A stretch of 64,000 nt of DNA, taken from the NCBI GenBank assembly GCA_947630555.1, contig CANRIA010000001.1:124001-188000 (forward strand), given 5' to 3'. Of the stretch, positions 18,874 through 27,855 are shown in pieces. The position numbers and the translations under genes were made by a program. Below the pieces are notes generated by a model. It ran no database searches and had not been told where the DNA came from. It saw only the letters and a program-made list of their open reading frames with translations. Numbering within the stretch: the first letter of the stretch is position 1; each line of letters opens with the position of its first letter. Source of the stretch: an uncultured Clostridia bacterium (GTDB taxonomy: Bacteria; Bacillota; Clostridia; Oscillospirales; Ruminococcaceae).

Positions 18874-19623
18874 TTATTCGTAATCCACAACATCTGCCCA
18901 TTTGAGCAAAAATTCCCTCTCCTGCTCGTTGCCCTTCACCGACTGCGATGCGGCTACTATCGGCATCCACTTCTGCACATACTGCTTGGCGGTATCGCTC
19001 TTTGCACAGAACAGATCGAGATATTTCTTCGCCTTGTCGTCTTCGCCGTGCAGCGAAAACAGCAGATAAGTCCTTGCCGCATCTGCCGAGGCGTTGCCCT
19101 GCGTTGCGTGCGACCAGTCGATAACAAACGGCGTGCCGTCCTCCCTGATTATCACGTTCGAGGGGTTGAAGTCTCCGTGGCAGACCTTATTGTGCTTTGG
19201 CATACCCTCAAGGCGCGTGTGCAAGTCATACCTTGTTGTTGCGCTCAGCTGCGTCTGGCTGATCTTGCGGTTCATCTTGTCTTTCAGCTTATTGAGCAGT
19301 GGGCAGGTCTTTGACTGCACCTGAAGCTGCAAGTCAACGAACAGTTCCATATATTCGTCCAGCTTGTCGGGGTTCTCTTTCATCAGCTGCGAGAGCGTTT
19401 TGCCCTCTATATACTCCGAAACTATCGCCCACTTGCCGTCTATCATCGTAACGGCGAGCACCTTGGGTATATTCAGCCCTGTTTCCTCTATTCTTGCCTG
19501 ATTGAGCGCTTCGTTGAGCACGTCGGCTTTTGAATAGTCAGCATCAAAGACCTTAACGCACTTATCTTCGCTTTTATATATGGTCTTTGCCTTTCTTACA
19601 GCGATAACATTATCCAGTTGCAT
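18874..19623 (-). CDS. Phosphotransferase, APH/choline-kinase-like family
   Basis: KVCHGDFNPSNVIIREDGTPFVIDWSHA catalytic motif; start taken at MQLDNVIAVRKAK. Confidence 0.88.
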   Translation of the reverse strand: MQLDNVIAVRKAKTIYKSEDKCVKVFDADYSKADVLNEALNQARIEETGLNIPKVLAVTMIDGKWAIVSEYIEGKTLSQLMKENPDKLDEYMELFVDLQLQVQSKTCPLLNKLKDKMNRKISQTQLSATTRYDLHTRLEGMPKHNKVCHGDFNPSNVIIREDGTPFVIDWSHATQGNASADAARTYLLFSLHGEDDKAKKYLDLFCAKSDTAKQYVQKWMPIVAASQSVKGNEQEREFLLKWADVVDYE

Positions 19624-19645
19624 TGCAATACTCCTTTCTGTCTTG

Positions 19646-22252
19646 TTACTGTTTTCCATAGTAGGCATTCAGATACATCTGCTTTATCTCACTCATCAGC
19701 GGATAGCGCGGATTTGCACCCGTGCACTGGTCATCAAACGCCTGCTCTGTCATATCGTCTAATCTTTCGAGGAACACCTGTTCATCAACACCGTAATCTT
19801 TGATAGTTTTCTTTATGCCGATAGCCTCTTTAAGCTCCTCTATCTTCTTTATAAAGTTCTCGAACACTTCCATATCGTCCTTGCCCTGAACGCCGCAGAA
19901 CCTTGCGCACTCTGCATATCTTTCAAGGGCGTGAGGATACTGATACTGCGAGAAAGTACCCATTTTAGGCGGCTTATCGCTGATGTTGTATCTCATTACA
20001 TCGGTGATGAGAAGCGCGTTTGCTATACCGTGCGCTATATGGTGGTATGCGCCCAGCTTATGCGCCATTGAGTGGCACACGCCTAAAAACGCATTTGCAA
20101 ACGCCATACCTGCCATTGTGGAGGCATTTGCCATTTTTTCTCTTGCCTCAACGTCGTTTCCGTCGTTATATGCTCTTGGCAGATACTCAAAGATTATCTT
20201 CATAGCCTTCAGCGCAAGACCGTCTGTATAGTCGGTAGCCATAACAGAAGCATACGCTTCAAGTGCGTGGGTAAGGGCATCTATACCCGAAGCGCTTGTA
20301 AGACCCTTGGGAGCGCTCATCATAAGGTTGGTATCTATAATAGCCATATTCGGCAGAAGTTCATAGTCTGCCAGAGGATATTTAATGCCCGACTCCTGAT
20401 CGGTAATAACCGCGAACGGCGTTACCTCAGAGCCTGTGCCCGAAGAAGTAGGCACAGCGATAAAGAACGCTTTTTCGCCCATTTTCGGGAAAGTATAAAC
20501 TCTCTTTCTTATATCTATGAACCTCATAGCCATGCTCATAAAGTCAGCATCGGGGTGTTCATAGAGAACCCACATTATCTTGCCTGCGTCCATAGCCGAG
20601 CCGCCGCCGAGCGCGATAATGCAGTCGGGCTCAAATTTTCTCATAGCCTCTGCGCCCTTTTGTGCAGAAAGCAAAGTCGGGTCGGGTTCAACGTCGGAGA
20701 ACACTGTGTAGGTTATATCCATTTCGTCAAGTCTGTCGGTTATGCACTTGGTATAGCCGTTTTTATAGAGGAAGCTGTCGGTAACGAGGAACACCCTCTT
20801 TTTATCCATAACGTTTTTAAGCTCTGCGAGCGCAACGGGCAGGCAGCCTTTTTTGAAGTAAACTTTCTGCGGTGTTCTGAACCAAAGCATATTCTCTCTC
20901 CTCTCGGCAACGGTCTTTATATTGAGCAGGTGCTTTACGCCGACGTTTTCGGAAACTGAGTTGCCGCCCCATGTTCCGCAGCCCAGCGTGAGCGACGGTG
21001 TAAGATTGAAGTTGTAAAGGTCGCCTATTCCGCCGTGCGATGACGGTGTATTTATGACTACGCGGCAGGTCTTCATTTTCTCTGCAAAGGCATTTATCTT
21101 ATCTCTGCATTTTACCGTATCTACATACAGAGAAGAAGTATGACCGAAGCCGCCGTCCTGTATAAGCCTGTCAGCCTTGTTCATGGCATCTTCAAAGCTT
21201 TCAGACTTATACATTGCAAGCACGGGAGAAAGCTTTTCATGCGCGAACTCTTCTTCGATAGTATCGTTAGTTACCTCGCCGATGAGTATCTTAGTGGCAG
21301 GGTCGACCTCAACGCCCGAAAGAGAGGCTATCTTTGCGGCAGGCTGACCTACTATCTTTGCGTTTACCGCGCCGTTTATGATAATGGTCTTGCGCACCTT
21401 TTCTGTCTCCTCGGGGGTGAGGAAATAACAGCCGCGCCTTGTAAATTCGGCTTTCACGTCGTCGTAGATGTCCTTATCAACAATTACCGACTGCTCAGAG
21501 GCGCATATCATGCCGTTGTCAAACGTTTTTGAATGTATTATAGAGTTAACCGCAAGCAGAATGTCAGCGCTCTTATCTATAACGGCAGGGGTATTGCCTG
21601 CACCAACGCCGAGAGCCGGTTTGCCGCTTGAATACGCCGCCTTTACCATGCCCGGGCCGCCTGTAGCAAGGATTATATCAGCCTCGCGCATAACGGTGTT
21701 GGTCATATCAAGGCTGGGAACGTCTATCCAGCCTATAATGCCCTCGGGCGCGCCAGCTTTTACGGCGGCTTCGAGAACTATTTTTGCAGCCTCAATAGTG
21801 CACTTTTTAGCTCTCGGGTGGGGGCTGATGATAATGCCGTTGCGCGTTTTAAGAGAGATAAGCGTTTTGAATATAGCTGTAGAGGTAGGGTTGGTGGTGG
21901 GTATAACAGCCGCTATAACGCCTATAGGCTCAGCTATCTTCATCGTGCCGAACTCCTTGTCTTCCTCTATAACGCCGCAGGTCTTGGTGTTTTTGTAGGC
22001 ATTATAGATGTGCTCGGCGGCATAGTTGTTTTTGATCACCTTATCTTCAACAACGCCCATGCCTGTTTCCTCTACCGCCATTTTTGCAAGCGGTATTCTT
22101 GCCTGGTTTGCAGCCACCGCGGCTGCTTTGAATATCTTGTCGACCTGCTCCTGCGTAAACTGTGCAAACTTAGCCTGAGCGCGGCGCACTTCTCTTATTT
22201 TGTCCATAAGTGCGTCAACGGTGTCAACAAGCGTGTACTTCTGAGTTTCCAT
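19646..22252 (-). CDS. adhE: Bifunctional acetaldehyde-CoA/alcohol dehydrogenase
   Basis: 868 aa; ALDH half (NGMICASEQSVIVD) and Fe-ADH half (CIIALGGGSAMDAGKIMW, GVCHSMAHKLGAYHHIAHG). Confidence 0.96.
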   Translation of the reverse strand: METQKYTLVDTVDALMDKIREVRRAQAKFAQFTQEQVDKIFKAAAVAANQARIPLAKMAVEETGMGVVEDKVIKNNYAAEHIYNAYKNTKTCGVIEEDKEFGTMKIAEPIGVIAAVIPTTNPTSTAIFKTLISLKTRNGIIISPHPRAKKCTIEAAKIVLEAAVKAGAPEGIIGWIDVPSLDMTNTVMREADIILATGGPGMVKAAYSSGKPALGVGAGNTPAVIDKSADILLAVNSIIHSKTFDNGMICASEQSVIVDKDIYDDVKAEFTRRGCYFLTPEETEKVRKTIIINGAVNAKIVGQPAAKIASLSGVEVDPATKILIGEVTNDTIEEEFAHEKLSPVLAMYKSESFEDAMNKADRLIQDGGFGHTSSLYVDTVKCRDKINAFAEKMKTCRVVINTPSSHGGIGDLYNFNLTPSLTLGCGTWGGNSVSENVGVKHLLNIKTVAERRENMLWFRTPQKVYFKKGCLPVALAELKNVMDKKRVFLVTDSFLYKNGYTKCITDRLDEMDITYTVFSDVEPDPTLLSAQKGAEAMRKFEPDCIIALGGGSAMDAGKIMWVLYEHPDADFMSMAMRFIDIRKRVYTFPKMGEKAFFIAVPTSSGTGSEVTPFAVITDQESGIKYPLADYELLPNMAIIDTNLMMSAPKGLTSASGIDALTHALEAYASVMATDYTDGLALKAMKIIFEYLPRAYNDGNDVEAREKMANASTMAGMAFANAFLGVCHSMAHKLGAYHHIAHGIANALLITDVMRYNISDKPPKMGTFSQYQYPHALERYAECARFCGVQGKDDMEVFENFIKKIEELKEAIGIKKTIKDYGVDEQVFLERLDDMTEQAFDDQCTGANPRYPLMSEIKQMYLNAYYGKQ

Positions 22253-22394
22253 ACTAGATCCTCCCCGTATATTTTGGCGCGTTTTAAAACACGCTTTCAG
22301 TCTATAAAAATATTATACTTTAAACTCGCCGCAAAGTCAATCGGTAACATAGCCAAATTGCCGCGCGATTTACACACATCTACCGACAAAATCA

Positions 22395-23369
22395 TCACTC
22401 AAACGGATATTTTATGCCCCACTGCTCCCGAAGTGAGTCCATTATCTTCATGACCTTTATACTTTCCGCGTGGGGCATTTCACTGCACTCCCCTGCCCCT
22501 TGCTTTATAGCTTTCATGCAGGAGAGCACTTCGTACTCATAGCCTGTTATCTGCTTGGGGGTGTTATAGCGCTGTGTGCTGCCGTTGTTTAAAATAACGT
22601 TTATGCCCTCGCAGTTGTTTATGTTTTCAAATTCTATTCTGCCCTTGCTGCCGTAAATGATACCGCGGCGGTCAAGGTTTGCAGCCATATTGCTGTGAAG
22701 AATTGCAGTTTTGCCGTCTGCATACCTGAAAATAATGCAGTTGTCGCGGTCAACGCCGTATTCGTTCTTTGTACAGCAAGAGAGCGTTTCTTTTATATCG
22801 CTGCCAAACGCCATAAGCGCAAAGTTTATTGCATACACGCCAAGGTCAAGCAGCGCGCCGCCTGCAAGAGAGGGCTTCTGCAAACGCTCAATATGCATAA
22901 GGCTGTAGCCGAGGTCTGCCGTAAGCGATGAAATATCACCTATAACGCCGCTTTTCAGTATATCTTCAAGCACGAATCTCTGCGGCATATAACGTGTCCA
23001 AATAGCCTCGGTGACCAGCACGCCTTTATTCTTTGCGGCTGCAAACACTTTTTCTGCCTGACCTGCGTTTGCAGTGAACGCCTTTTCGCAGAGCACGTTC
23101 CTGCCGTTTTCTATACACAGCATACAGTCCTCAAAATGGCGCGAATGCGGCGTTGCGATGTAGATAAGGTCAAGGTTTTCGTCCTGCGCAAGCTGCTCGT
23201 AGCTGCCGTATGCCTTTTCAATGCCGAATTCGTCTGCAAAACGCTGTGCGCTCTCTAAGCTTCGCGAGCCCACCGCCGCAACAGTGGCGTTTTCCATGCC
23301 TGCAACGGTGCGCGCCATAGTGTGGGCAATGCCGCCGCTGCCCAGAATGCCCAATCTGAACTTTTGCAT
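22395..23369 (-). CDS. Gfo/Idh/MocA-family oxidoreductase
   Basis: N-terminal GILGSGGIAHTMA Rossmann motif; IYIATPHSRHFEDC; VLCEKAFTANAGQAE. Confidence 0.92.
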   Translation of the reverse strand: MQKFRLGILGSGGIAHTMARTVAGMENATVAAVGSRSLESAQRFADEFGIEKAYGSYEQLAQDENLDLIYIATPHSRHFEDCMLCIENGRNVLCEKAFTANAGQAEKVFAAAKNKGVLVTEAIWTRYMPQRFVLEDILKSGVIGDISSLTADLGYSLMHIERLQKPSLAGGALLDLGVYAINFALMAFGSDIKETLSCCTKNEYGVDRDNCIIFRYADGKTAILHSNMAANLDRRGIIYGSKGRIEFENINNCEGINVILNNGSTQRYNTPKQITGYEYEVLSCMKAIKQGAGECSEMPHAESIKVMKIMDSLREQWGIKYPFE

Positions 23370-23445
23370 AATATCACCTCAAAAGTATTGTAACATAAAA
23401 CAGCTTGCAAGTCAATAAAGGCGGTAACACAAAGGTTTTAAGTCT

Positions 23446-23611
23446 TGTCAAGAAAGGAAAAGTTTTCGGTCAAGCCTTTTTCAAAAGGCTTGCAGGGGCA
23501 CGGGGGCGGCGCCCCCGAAAACACGGCAGGCGCTCTGAGAGGGGTGAATTATAAAATAATCCGATGGATTATTTTATAAGAGGGGAGGCTCTGCAAGAGA
23601 GAGCCTCCCCT
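23446..23611 (+). repeat. About 166-bp intergenic element, copy 1 of an inverted pair (contains block A)
   Basis: TGTCAAGAAAGGAAAAGTTTTCGGTCAAGCCTTTTTCAAAAGGCTTGC...TTATAAAATAATCCGATGGATTATTTTATAAGAGGGGAGGCTCTGCAAGAGAGAGCCTCCCCT. Confidence 0.93.
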
Positions 23612-23671
23612 TTGAAAAGACTTTAGCTTTCCCCCTGCGCGCGCTTGCGTGCGCAATATCTATGTTAAAAC

Positions 23672-23697
23672 TTCGCGCTTACGCGCACCCTGCGGAG
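23672..23697 (-). repeat. GNRA-capped hairpin repeat, copy
   Basis: Reverse complement CTCCGCAGGGTGCGC-GTAA-GCGCGAA. Confidence 0.75.
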
Positions 23698-23892
23698 CTG
23701 TTCACCGCTAACACTTAGATATTCTAAAAATCACTTATTTGATTTTCTCCCACGTCCTTTCGAGATGCTGGCAGAATATACTTCCGGCGGATTTATGGGG
23801 TTAGTGATAATTTTTCGGGGAACAGTAGAGTATTTTTAGGTGTGCTTATGGAAGTGGAGCATTGAAAAGTGAAAACTTTTTCATACAGTTTG

Positions 23893-23911
23893 GCGTTCTC
23901 TGAGAGAACGC
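23893..23911 (+). repeat. GCGTTC hairpin repeat
   Basis: GCGTTCTC-TGA-GAGAACGC. Confidence 0.8.
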
Positions 23912-24010
23912 AGAAAAATTGCTATGCGCTACAACAAGGAGAGGCTCAGCTGCTAGAAGCAAGAAAACTAGAAGCAAGAAGCAAGAGGTGTGGGCTTTTC
24001 ACTTTGCGTG

Positions 24011-24029
24011 GCGTTCTCTGAGAGAACGC
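24011..24029 (+). repeat. GCGTTC hairpin repeat
   Basis: GCGTTCTC-TGA-GAGAACGC; flanks similar to the 23893 copy. Confidence 0.8.
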
Positions 24030-24054
24030 GGCATAAGAGTTATGCGCTACAACT

Positions 24055-24221
24055 AGGGGAGGCTCTCTCTTGCAGAACCTCCCCTCTTATAAAATAATCC
24101 ATCGGATTATTTTATAATTCACCCCTCTCAGAGCGCTTATCGTGTTCTTTTGTGGGGCTCTGCCCCACGCCCCGCAAGCCTTTTGAAAAAGGCTTGACCG
24201 AAAACTTTTCCTTTCTTGACA
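24055..24221 (-). repeat. About 167-bp intergenic element, inverted copy 2
   Basis: Reverse complement aligns end to end with 23446-23611, diverging mainly in a central hairpin. Confidence 0.93.
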
Positions 24222-24252
24222 GGGATTACAGCTTTTGATATTAAACGCGCTG

Positions 24253-24396
24253 TGCAAAAGAATTACGGTTTTCAGCGGTTCGCAGAACCGCGCCAAAATC
24301 GGCGACCCCATAATGTCGCCGAAGTAATTCTTTCATTGTGGCTTGGAGGCTTAAGCCGACAAGACACTGCGCTCCTGCGCTGCGCGTAAGCGCAAT
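24253..24396 (+). repeat. Branched structured intergenic element, copy 1 (candidate RNA or mobile repeat)
   Basis: TGCAAAAGAATTACGGTTTT-hairpin-AAAAT-hairpin-AAGTAATTCTTTCAT..; P1 AAAGAATTAC/GTAATTCTTT encloses two hairpins; matches the 61393-61553 minus-strand copy. Confidence 0.8.
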
Positions 24397-24448
24397 TAAA
24401 TAACAAACGGTCTCACACAAAAGTTGTGAAACCGTTTCTAACCTATAA

Positions 24449-25603
24449 TCACGCAATTGCTTTCTGTTTCGCGCTGCGGCGCACCAGTATCGCTAAAAGC
24501 AGCGGCACTGCCGCGAAGGCTGCCTCTATCAGCATATACATTGCCGCCTGCGATGCCTTTACGCTGCGGCTGCTGCCTAGGAGCATATCATTCAGCTTTA
24601 CATACCAGTACCCCGGCAAGAACCTTGCCACTTTCAGCACGCCGTCCGAGAGCAGCGACATCGGCACGAACACGCCGCACAAAAAGCTGTTTGCAAGGCT
24701 TATTATCTGTGTCATAACGTTTACCGCGCTGCCGCCCGGCGCAAAGCACGATATGAATATCGCCCACGAGGCTGCCACCAGCGCGAACACAAAGCTGTTT
24801 GCCACCGCCACTGCCGCTCTGCCGCTGAAAGAGTCTGCATACAGCGCAACACCAACCGCGGCGAGTATCAGCCACACGGCTGTGACGAACACCGCTCCGC
24901 CCAAAAATATCTGCAAAAAATACGAAGATGTTTTTATGCCCGAACACTGCGCGCGGCTGCGAATGTCACTGCGGCAAAGTATCACTATCACGGGGCAGAG
25001 TATCGAAAGCATTATGCACAGCAAAATATACGTCAGATACCTGAAATACGGCTCCAGCCCCATTGCGGCTTTCTCGCTCTCTTTGGCTACAAGCTCTACT
25101 TTGCTGCCGTCTGCAAGGGCGGTCTGAGCGTTAGAAAGCGCAGTATTCAAGTCGCAGCCTGCCGCCATATACGCCCTAACCGCCGAAACATAGCCTTCAA
25201 TTCGGCTGAGCGCTAAACTTTCGTTCACATCACCGTGCAGCCCTTTGCCCGTGAAAAGCTCGTCTGTTTCGCCAGAAAGCAGCTTTTCTTCAAAGCCTTT
25301 GTTTATGGTCACCGCGTAGTCTATTGTCTTGTAGTAAAGAGCATCTGTCAGCGCGGTATCATTATTTTCTACCGCAACTATCTCGTCTTTCTGCGAGAGA
25401 TATTCTATCAAAGCTTTAGATGCCGCCGTGTTGTCCTCATCAAACACGCACAGTTTAAGCTGCTGCTCTTTGAAAACGCTGTCCTCGCCGTCTGTGCCTG
25501 CAAAAGTCATCGCAACTGCTATTCCTACAAAAACTACAAGATAAATCATCGCCGTGGGCAGGTGTTTCAGCATTACTTTTATATACGCTTTAAAGACTTG
25601 CAT
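24449..25603 (-). CDS. ABC-2 type transporter permease
   Basis: YhgE/ABC-2-like topology: N-terminal TM, large extracellular domain, 5 C-terminal TMs; pairs with the next gene and an ATPase. Confidence 0.85.
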   Translation of the reverse strand: MQVFKAYIKVMLKHLPTAMIYLVVFVGIAVAMTFAGTDGEDSVFKEQQLKLCVFDEDNTAASKALIEYLSQKDEIVAVENNDTALTDALYYKTIDYAVTINKGFEEKLLSGETDELFTGKGLHGDVNESLALSRIEGYVSAVRAYMAAGCDLNTALSNAQTALADGSKVELVAKESEKAAMGLEPYFRYLTYILLCIMLSILCPVIVILCRSDIRSRAQCSGIKTSSYFLQIFLGGAVFVTAVWLILAAVGVALYADSFSGRAAVAVANSFVFALVAASWAIFISCFAPGGSAVNVMTQIISLANSFLCGVFVPMSLLSDGVLKVARFLPGYWYVKLNDMLLGSSRSVKASQAAMYMLIEAAFAAVPLLLAILVRRSAKQKAIA

Positions 25604-26726
25604 ATCTGCGCCTCCTTGTAAGCATTATTCCCAGCACGCACAGCACCGCCGAGGTTATCAGCATTACGGCTATTTTTTCAAAGTACACGTCCAAATTTTC
25701 GTACACACTCAGGCTGTATATGCTGTCTGATATGACCGCCGCAGGGTTTATTTTGTTGAACCACGGCGCTATGTTCATCATTATGCTTTTCATGTTGCCC
25801 ACCATAAGACCGCTCAAAAAGCACAGCGGCATTGTAACTATAAGCGATATGCCTATTTTGACGTCCTCTTTCCACCTGCCTACAGCGCCTATCAAAAAGC
25901 CGAGCGATACGCCCGTAAGACCGCCCACAATAGAAGCTAAATACGCCAAAGGCAGCCTGCCGCAGAAGTCTGTTTTTATTACAAATGCGAGGAAAGTAAC
26001 GCATATCACCATGCATATGGTCTGCAAGATACAGCCGCCTGTGAAGTCAGCCAGAAGCGCTAAAGACTTTGGCATGGGCGAGCAGTTTTTGCGCGCGCCG
26101 AGGGCTGAAATATTCGCCTGATTGTTAATACCTATCTGCACGCCTATAAACGAGCCGTACAGCGCCGTCATGGCGATAAGATTGTAAAAATACTGCTGGT
26201 AAATATCGCTGTTGCCATGCTTCATTGATATTTCTTTTGTGTACCCTCCCTGCGAGAGAACTTCGGCAGCTTTGGTGACATCTTTGCCGCTTTTTACTAT
26301 ATCGGTAATGACTGCCGCGTTCGCGTTGTAGCTGTCAGTAAAGCCTTTAAGTACCTGCTGTTTGATCTCGCTCTCCATCACCGAAAGGGAAAGGCTGCCG
26401 TCATCTGCAATATAAATAATGCCTGCAACTTCGCCTTTTTTAAGCATCTGCATAGCCGTATCATCATCGGTATACACAGCCTCTAAAGGCAAACTGCCCG
26501 ACTGCTCAACGGCATCTAAAGCAGCTTTGAATATTGCACTCTCGCCTGCCACAGCCGTTTTTATCGGGTCTTTTATGAACATATCATCACTTTCATAAAG
26601 ACCGCTGAACGCGGCTTTGAAAAACGTGCCCAGTACTATCGGAAAAAGTATAAGCCAAAAGACGAGATTTTTGCTTTTGAAGCCTGAAATTACAAAGTAT
26701 CTGACCGAGTGAAAAAAACGTTTCAT
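25590..26726 (-). CDS. ABC-2 type transporter permease
   Basis: Same architecture as neighbour; overlaps it by a few nt. Confidence 0.85.
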   Translation of the reverse strand: MKRFFHSVRYFVISGFKSKNLVFWLILFPIVLGTFFKAAFSGLYESDDMFIKDPIKTAVAGESAIFKAALDAVEQSGSLPLEAVYTDDDTAMQMLKKGEVAGIIYIADDGSLSLSVMESEIKQQVLKGFTDSYNANAAVITDIVKSGKDVTKAAEVLSQGGYTKEISMKHGNSDIYQQYFYNLIAMTALYGSFIGVQIGINNQANISALGARKNCSPMPKSLALLADFTGGCILQTICMVICVTFLAFVIKTDFCGRLPLAYLASIVGGLTGVSLGFLIGAVGRWKEDVKIGISLIVTMPLCFLSGLMVGNMKSIMMNIAPWFNKINPAAVISDSIYSLSVYENLDVYFEKIAVMLITSAVLCVLGIMLTRRRRYASL

Positions 26727-26729
26727 GCC

Positions 26730-27704
26730 CTACTCCTTGTCTCTGAGTTCTTTGCCCGTTATCTCTAAAAATACGTCGTTTAGCGTTGGCAGCTCGGAAT
26801 ACACCCTGCCGAAAGATATGTCATTTTTCTGCAATAAATCAAGTATTCTTATAAGATTATGCCTGCCGCCGCTGCAGCGAACAGTGAGAAGTTCATCATC
26901 ATACCTGACCTCGTAAACGTGCGGAAGCGAGGCAAGCGCGCTGTGAACATTCTGCGGAAGCGAGGGCAGTTCTATGTTCACCGTTTCGGTGTTTTTTATA
27001 AGCTGTTTGAGCTCACCGCAGCTGCCCTCGGCTATCTTTTTGCCCTTGTCAAGAATTGCAATCCTGCTGCATATCTGCTCTACCTCCTCCATGTAATGAG
27101 AGGTGTATATAACCGTTGCGCCCTCGCGGTTTAGCTGCTGTATGCCCTCTAAAATTTTGTTGCGGCTCTGGGGGTCAACGGCAACGGTGGGTTCGTCAAG
27201 TATAATAAGCTCGGGCTTGTGCGCTATGCCGCAGGCGATGTTCAGCCGCCTCAGCAAGCCGCCCGAAAGCTTTTTGGGGTAGAATTTTGTAAACTCATCA
27301 AGTCCCACAAATTTTATCGCTTCTTCTACCAAAGCTTTGCGCTGCGCCTTGTCTGAAACATACAGACCGCAGAAATAGTCGATATTTTCATACACCGTAA
27401 GCTCATCAAACACGGCAACGTTCTGCATAATAAGACCTATCTTCCGCTTTGTATCGTAGCTTGTGGGTGTCATCTCTTTGCCGAATATCTCAATGCTTCC
27501 CTTATCGAAAGAGAGCAGCGACAGCAGGCAGTTTATGGTGGTCGTCTTGCCCGAGCCGTTAGGCCCCAGCAGACCAAAAACCTCGCCTTTGTTTATTTGC
27601 AGATCGAGATGATCTATCGCCAAAAGGTCGCCGTATCTCTTGACTAAACTGCTTATCTTTACTATGGTTTCGGGGGTGTTTTCCATATGCCTCATTCCTT
27701 TCAT
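26730..27704 (-). CDS. ABC transporter ATP-binding protein (drug-export type)
   Basis: GLLGPNGSGKTTTINCLLSLLSFDKGSIEIFG; LSGGLLRRLNIACGIAHKPELIILDEPTVAVDPQSR. Confidence 0.95.
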   Translation of the reverse strand: MKGMRHMENTPETIVKISSLVKRYGDLLAIDHLDLQINKGEVFGLLGPNGSGKTTTINCLLSLLSFDKGSIEIFGKEMTPTSYDTKRKIGLIMQNVAVFDELTVYENIDYFCGLYVSDKAQRKALVEEAIKFVGLDEFTKFYPKKLSGGLLRRLNIACGIAHKPELIILDEPTVAVDPQSRNKILEGIQQLNREGATVIYTSHYMEEVEQICSRIAILDKGKKIAEGSCGELKQLIKNTETVNIELPSLPQNVHSALASLPHVYEVRYDDELLTVRCSGGRHNLIRILDLLQKNDISFGRVYSELPTLNDVFLEITGKELRDKE

Positions 27705-27855
27705 GTTTACATATTATATTGTAGCATACGGAAACTTTTATGTAAAGTGCCGCTTGTCAGTCTTTGGGGTGACAAATGTCACTTTCTGCAAAACAAAAGT
27801 ATATTGCTTGAAATTTTGCTGTATATCTGCTATAATCTTAATGGGGGCGATAGCG

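Noticed and set aside
18874-19623. Aminoglycoside resistance gene
   Set aside because: Only generic APH fold motifs are visible; broad kinase family, so no resistance claim is supported.
23446-24221. Classical insertion sequence
   Set aside because: Inverted repeats are present but no transposase ORF in between and no target-site duplication evident; treated as noncoding repeat pair.
24241-24456. ORFs in the 24 kb repeat region (also 24087-24311)
   Set aside because: Overlap the hairpin elements; translated sequence simply reflects repeats.
27640-27840. N-terminal extension of the histidine kinase ORF
   Set aside because: Overlaps the divergent ABC ATPase start and a promoter-like region; downstream start at 27841/27856 preferred.
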